This document shows, one piece after another, positions 60,201 to 64,000 of a DNA stretch of 64,000 nucleotides. The position numbers and the translations under genes are program-made. Source of the DNA: Monilinia fructicola (Eukaryota; Ascomycota; Leotiomycetes; Helotiales; Sclerotiniaceae); assembly GCA_008692225.1 (NCBI GenBank), contig VICG01000008.1, positions 1,623,001-1,687,000 on the forward strand. The letters are read 5' to 3'. The notes below the pieces were generated by a model, which ran no database searches, was not told the origin of the DNA, and was given only the letters and a program-made list of their open reading frames with translations. Each line of letters starts with the position of its first letter. Within the stretch, counting starts at the first letter, position 1.

Positions 60201-60313
60201 GGACGACCTTCTCTCGGATGGGGTAATATTTTGTGCCTCTTTAATAATGTTGTTCCAACACCTTGAGCACCATTTGGAGCTTCAAAAGGGCTCCCTAGCT
60301 CACGGGAAGGCAT
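57272..60313 (-). CDS. Large serine-rich, probably disordered fungal protein, hypothetical
   Basis: An uninterrupted frame of 1013 residues from ATG 60313 (MPSRELGSPFEAPNGAQG); an upstream in-frame ATG at 60346 adds 11 residues, but its join (aacacag then acgacaaac) looks like an intron acceptor, so the shorter start is preferred. Most of the protein is low-complexity Ser/Pro/Thr/Arg with acidic patches (DSDEDEEDYFPEYHSPGN), no membrane span and no enzyme motif. The C-terminal 150 residues look most conserved-like: KRTFAILPLSYGNDDYVQAP, RRSPSGNALRVVKQRS, ARPGEFGHGFKEGNGGRIHT then GLGLRIEYVGLRGLGKKLSE. Many S/T-P and RxxS sites suggest phosphorylation control. I do not recognise a named family; a signalling or scaffold role is only a guess. 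No lesion. Confidence 0.85.
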   Translation of the reverse strand: MPSRELGSPFEAPNGAQGVGTTLLKRHKILPHPREGRPSNADSYSVPRSLKSRDASTDSRTTSQSVPTSDNSNPRMLKHTSKRIGAPLLPPTPPAHSRQSSGNSNVLVIPAPPNGEVASVRDSDVQSTPSTPTVQKSPPTPDVTPPRAMPPLTFRPAVTNSRHPSSRTDSFRTAPENLSSDEDESSTVRPRIPSAKPSDAEVLQTSRREVGLGLGLESDNEGSATPRAKKVSPQLEFSAFDGEWGNPLEDVSEVEREWDDNLMRNVTVRKRHDRDMIFDEEGANKEVVEDDHISPAKATQVLRGLPLQDNVEHRPWEEDSVESNLRSGTWPRVRKDITESPIMADTRRFSTISGHSTTSTVVEAFVVEVPPSRMRTLRHTKKQIGLRDFSSKSTLSSAPPSEKSSEQYHRLVHKAERIPERHDGSLKSTTTPSVTSSHKSRRKIIREGGVPVVVIPDRISSAKSSKPPSLRSTSSRKTKRSNSLQSAPLSQSSRTNEPGYFDFIPPTRKRTMSESAGSSNSVRTIDYPPSIPTRKSSLSAPTSRNTSRAGSLTAESLKAHNMLQQKQSPKQEPVELSRPISSENENGPSNARSSIDQNRSSIDHHDERQFQARRSAQATPFSQASYETTGTAATSAEISQAMAVSMVPHQNRSWTVIQRESSEPSSPTLRRLIPQPTVEVNDTTADMPVTPPQNQHTMVEVESPLRNPRSPPEPPAIKFIPPTPSDMSPGTAEERQLGFDFDTRLDEEYDDRPSSSDRNKRNFSLRRAFSNRRHSETIVPDTGLLKRKFSLSGRRKHSSTQTSKPEANPSTHYPSVLDQPADDSKLHPFWRPANFWDDLEDIENDSDEDEEDYFPEYHSPGNRRIIAKRGLSGKLKRTFAILPLSYGNDDYVQAPLDRKTIRRSPSGNALRVVKQRSNNTLRREADQRVLREARPGEFGHGFKEGNGGRIHTIPGLGLRIEYVGLRGLGKKLSERRKEQRNAKLRATISGPKELRNGVDEVLESRSAESWNVI

Positions 60314-60346
60314 CCTGAGCCAGTTTGTCGTCTGTGTTATGAGCAT

Positions 60347-63230
60347 AAAGTTGATTTAAAAACGGGGCTCTTTGGAATAGAATACTTGTAAAATCCGGGG
60401 AAATTGATTTTCAATGTTTTCTTTTTGAATGCACTTGGTTAATTCAACGGATCATCATTCCCACATAGTGAAGAGTATCGGTACGTTGCATCAAACAATT
60501 TGGATCAGTATGACCTCGTGGTTGATATCGGCTTCGTGCAGTATGGCAAGTTGGCAGACGGCAGATGGGCGATGGGCGATGGGCGATGGGCGATGGCAGA
60601 TGGGGCCAATGGCCGATGGCAGGAAGGGGAGGTAAGAAAGAGAGTTGTTCAAAATGGCGGTGGTGGTGGTTGTTATTGATTTATGATGAATTAATAATTG
60701 TAATACCGTACCGTAGCGTAACCTTACTGTAGTGAATCTGGATCTGGATCTGGGTCTGGATTGATACTTTTTTGTACGGAGGAGAGGTGAAAGGGCGAAG
60801 AAGTAAAGAAAATCAAAAAGAAACTCGTGAATTCGTGAATTCGTGGCGTTTCAGTCTATCTGGACTGAAGGATCAAATGAGGATGTAGAATTTAATTGGA
60901 TGTTGGTACTACGTAGTTATTTTTATTTTATTTTTTTATATGATTTATTTTTGGGGGGAGATTTCGAAACGATATAGATTTCCAAGGTTGGATGGATGCA
61001 GATGGCAGATTGTGTTCCAGAAGCCTTTTACTAATGGGGGGGTGGAAATGGAAATGGAAATGGAAATGGAACTAATAGGATCTAAACTGAAGTATTAAGT
61101 ATAGCTACCTAGTAATAGTAATAATAATAACAACAATAACAACAATAATAATGATAATAATAATAACAATAATAATAAGTATCCATTGAAAGTTAAGCTC
61201 GTGGACTTGTGGGCAGTTCTAGAGTAGCGGAAGAGAGATGGCGTGTGGAACAAGAGATTACTAGGAAGGAGGTAAGAGGGAGGGGTGGTTCTAGTACTCG
61301 AGTAGAATACTTCTTGTGATTTTACTAGTAGCACTCTGTAGAGGAGAGTACCTAGGTATCTAGGTAGTAGCTGAGAAATGTATACGGAGTAAGCCGGTCG
61401 GTATCTCATTATCATCATTATCGTCATTATTATTGTTATTATGGCTCCTTTTTTGCTATTATGATTAGATGTTCACTGTGGTGGCGGAGGTGGTAGTAGC
61501 TTTTCGTTCAATGACAGATGGCAATGCAGGCAGAGTGAGTACTCGAGTATCTATTGCCTACTACCTACTCGGTACCAAAAGAAAACTCATTAGTAGAAGA
61601 GGACGACGAGATGAAGATGGAGATGAAGAACAAGAACAAGAACAAGAACGAGAACGAGAACGAAAACAAAGAACAAGACCAAGAACAACATCAACAACCT
61701 CGGAAGCACAAGGACACGGACAAGGACCAAAACAAGAACACGAACAAGAACCAGAAAGAAACGATTATGAATGAGATTGGTTATACGATTTCACATTATG
61801 TGATGTGCAAGTGGACATATGAGATTATAGAATCTCATTCGTGATATTCACAAATCACAGATCCTGAATAGCAAGAACGTAAAGTACAGAGTACACAGTA
61901 TCCAATACTTGTACCTACTTAGTACCTACGGAGTACGTACCCTCCCCAGTCATCATCCGCCTTCAGAGCAAGGATACCCAAAGCACTCTGAACTTGGACA
62001 TCTCCATCACGCTGATTGGTCTTGATGCTGTACTTACTGTGCGGAGTATGGTTGCGGTTCTAGCTCGCTGGGGGATTTCGAGATGATGCCGAGTGCGATC
62101 AATCTCACGACTCTGTACAGTAGGAGGGAGGGAGGGACGGAGGTAGGAGGTGCTAGATGCTAGATGCTAGATGCTAGGTAGGTAGTGTGCAGGTAAGGCG
62201 AGCGAGGGAGCGGAGAATGAGACTGGCTTCGATTCGGTACAGATGACATGTACAGTATGTACAATGTACATATACATAATACGGAGTAATTATACATCCA
62301 TGGATATACATACTAGGTACATACTCCGTACATGCATCTACATCTACATCTACATCTACTGTACTCGGTACATGCCATGAGCCCAACCTTCAAGATACTA
62401 CAACCTAACCCAGGGATAGCTTAACTTGTTTTTTCGCCCTTTTCTTCTTCCCAAATTTCGACTTTCTTGATAATTAATTACTGTATCAATCAACCTTACA
62501 ACGGAAATTATCCATTCATTCATTCATTCAATCATTCAATCAACAAATCACATACATCACCACTCACAACCCCCCCCCATCCCCTCCCCAAACAAACCCC
62601 AACACAACCACTACCAACCACCCCTCTCGAAAATCCCCCTCCCCTCCTCATCCCACCACAAGAAAAAACACAAAAGACCCAAGAAAGCATCTCGATCTCC
62701 CCCCCCCCCCCCATCCCCACCCAATCGCAAGCCCCCCGATCACCAAACCGGAACCTCCTCACCCTCACGCACAAGAACGTCGACCCCAGCCGCAGCAAAT
62801 CTCCCCCGTGATAGGCGAACGGGCGAAAAGATGGCTGGACCGGATGAGCAGCGATGGATGGATGGATGATGGCCCAGCCCTGTTCTCGCCAGCTGCTCCA
62901 TCGAATCGAGTGCATTGCATGATTTTGTGTCTTCCTGCGGGCCGCAGAGGGATACTGTGCTGTGCTGTACTATACTTACCATACTAATACTATAGGTGGT
63001 GCGGATCCGGAGGTGAGGGCGAAGGAGGGAGGGAATGCTGGGATTAATGAGATGGCTGGTGAGAGAAGGTTTTGTGTTGGCGGGTTATTTATTTGATTTG
63101 ATTTCATTCTATGTATTGGCGTATGCGGTGATGGATGGGATTTGATGGCTCGGACTTTTTTTGGTTTTTGGTTTTTTTGGGATGCGGTGATGGATTGATT
63201 GATTGATTGATTACTTAAGTGTACTCTAGG
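60347..63230. other. Intergenic region with dense microsatellites and short palindromes
   Basis: Starts with the promoter of the large gene (gggcgat repeats near 60560-60600). Trinucleotide repeats (aat/aac) lie at about 61100-61180, gaacaa-type hexamers at about 61625-61760, tgctaga copies at about 62150-62180 and poly-C tracts near 62573 and 62700. Palindrome tactcgagta is at 61295 and 61540; tacggagta/tactccgta at 61383, 61927, 62280 and 62322. ORFs here are low-complexity artefacts. Confidence 0.55.
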
Positions 63231-64000
63231 ATTGTTATTTATATTGATATACTATGATATATATTAATCACTTCGTTATAATATACAATATCACTTAAAG
63301 CAAATATATATATATACATATATTAGTACGTTTTAGAATAAATTATCTCGTCTATTTTAAGTGAGGATTAAATATTTTAAATAAATATTAAAAGGTATTT
63401 TAAAAGAAAAGAATAAATTTAATTAAAATTAGCAAAAAAGTTTTTAATATTTATTAAATATATCTTTTAGATATTTTTAATATTTTTATAAGTATGCCTT
63501 TAAAATCTATCTATATCCTTAATTAATATTATTACTTATTTAAACTATTTGATTTATAATACTATTATTTATTTAAACTAATGAATATTATTTATCTTTA
63601 ATATACTAAGCAAAATAACTTAGTTTAATTAATCAAGTTAATATAATTACCAAAAATCCTTTATAAAAATAAATTTTTATTTTTATTTAAAAATCCCTTA
63701 ATATAATAATCATTATAAAAAAAGTCGACGACGGCGAAGCCAATAGCCTTAGTATATTAATAAAAACGATATTATTAATACAGTTAATATTATTAATAAA
63801 AGCGATTAAAATAATATAATTATAAATAAAGAGTATTAATTGATTTTAAATAAAGATTAGCTTTACTACGATCTACGTTTTCTACTATGTAAATTCTATT
63901 TTACTTTTTTTTATTTTAATAATTTTATTAAATAAAAAAGTAAAAAAAGATATATAATTATATATATCGTATATAATATACTTGGTATAATATTTTTATA
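63231..64000. repeat. Second AT-rich, RIP-like island, continues past the window
   Basis: Abrupt change to A/T- and TpA-dominated sequence at about 63230 with no ORF. A short GC-containing remnant (gtcgacgacggcgaagcc, 63724-63741) is embedded in it. It looks like the island at 38.5-41.5 kb and is probably degraded transposon DNA. The right edge is outside the window. Confidence 0.75.

Noticed and set aside
61469..61844. Plus-strand ORFs rich in Glu, Lys, Asn and Gln
   Set aside because: Artefact of gaacaa-type hexamer repeats; two frames give equally biased products.
62467..62982. Proline-rich plus ORF and glycine-rich minus ORF
   Set aside because: Poly-C tracts and CA-rich sequence produce both; no initiation context or domain.

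Overview
The window is filamentous ascomycete nuclear DNA, most likely Leotiomycetes/Helotiales (inferred from intron style, gene families and base composition; I could not search a database). Genes carry short introns of about 45-85 bp with gtaagt/gtatgt-like donors and ctaac/tactaat branch points. Moderate-GC coding DNA alternates with very AT-rich, TpA-dominated islands at about 38.5-41.5 kb and 63.2-64.0 kb that look like the end state of repeat-induced point mutation (RIP).

Layout. 0-5 kb: a C-terminally cut ArfGAP/UBA gene (minus) and a DUF985/Cupin_5 gene (plus), separated by 2.8 kb of microsatellites and short palindromes. Both are conserved along their length but broken by +1 indels, almost all in homopolymer runs. 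5-9.5 kb: low-complexity DNA and one probable broken minus-strand gene (6.8-7.2 kb). 10.6-22.8 kb: a gene graveyard with a UstYa/DUF3328 relic, a PTH11/rhodopsin-type membrane protein relic, a small membrane protein, an MFS transporter with one in-frame TGA, and a full-size ABC-B transporter with a lost splice donor, two nonsense codons and three frameshifts. It reads like the remains of an accessory, possibly secondary-metabolite, locus. 24.0-34.7 kb: three apparently intact secreted proteins, namely a GH51 arabinofuranosidase (plus), a type-B carboxylesterase (minus) and a five-WSC glyoxal-oxidase-type copper radical oxidase (minus). 34.7-42.4 kb: a gene desert containing a 3 kb RIP-like AT island. 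42.5-47.0 kb: a galactose oxidase with all radical-copper residues, a catalase-related haem protein (interrupted by repeat-length indels) and a cupin. 47.55-47.97 kb: a 418 bp MITE with 28 bp perfect terminal inverted repeats and TA target duplications. 49.8-52.7 kb: two Fe(II)/2-oxoglutarate oxygenases (PhyH type and isopenicillin-N-synthase type). 54-60.3 kb: a DUF2462 protein and a large, serine-rich, probably disordered protein. 60.3-64.0 kb: microsatellites, recurrent short palindromes and a second AT island.

How the genes may work together (inference): the 24-46 kb block holds an enzyme that releases arabinose, an esterase, two copper radical oxidases that generate H2O2 from aldehydes and alcohols/sugars, and a catalase-like protein. 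This suits extracellular breakdown and oxidation of plant material, placed around a RIP island as in compartmentalised pathogen or saprotroph genomes. The graveyard shows turnover at the same locus. I found no rRNA, convincing tRNA or CRISPR.
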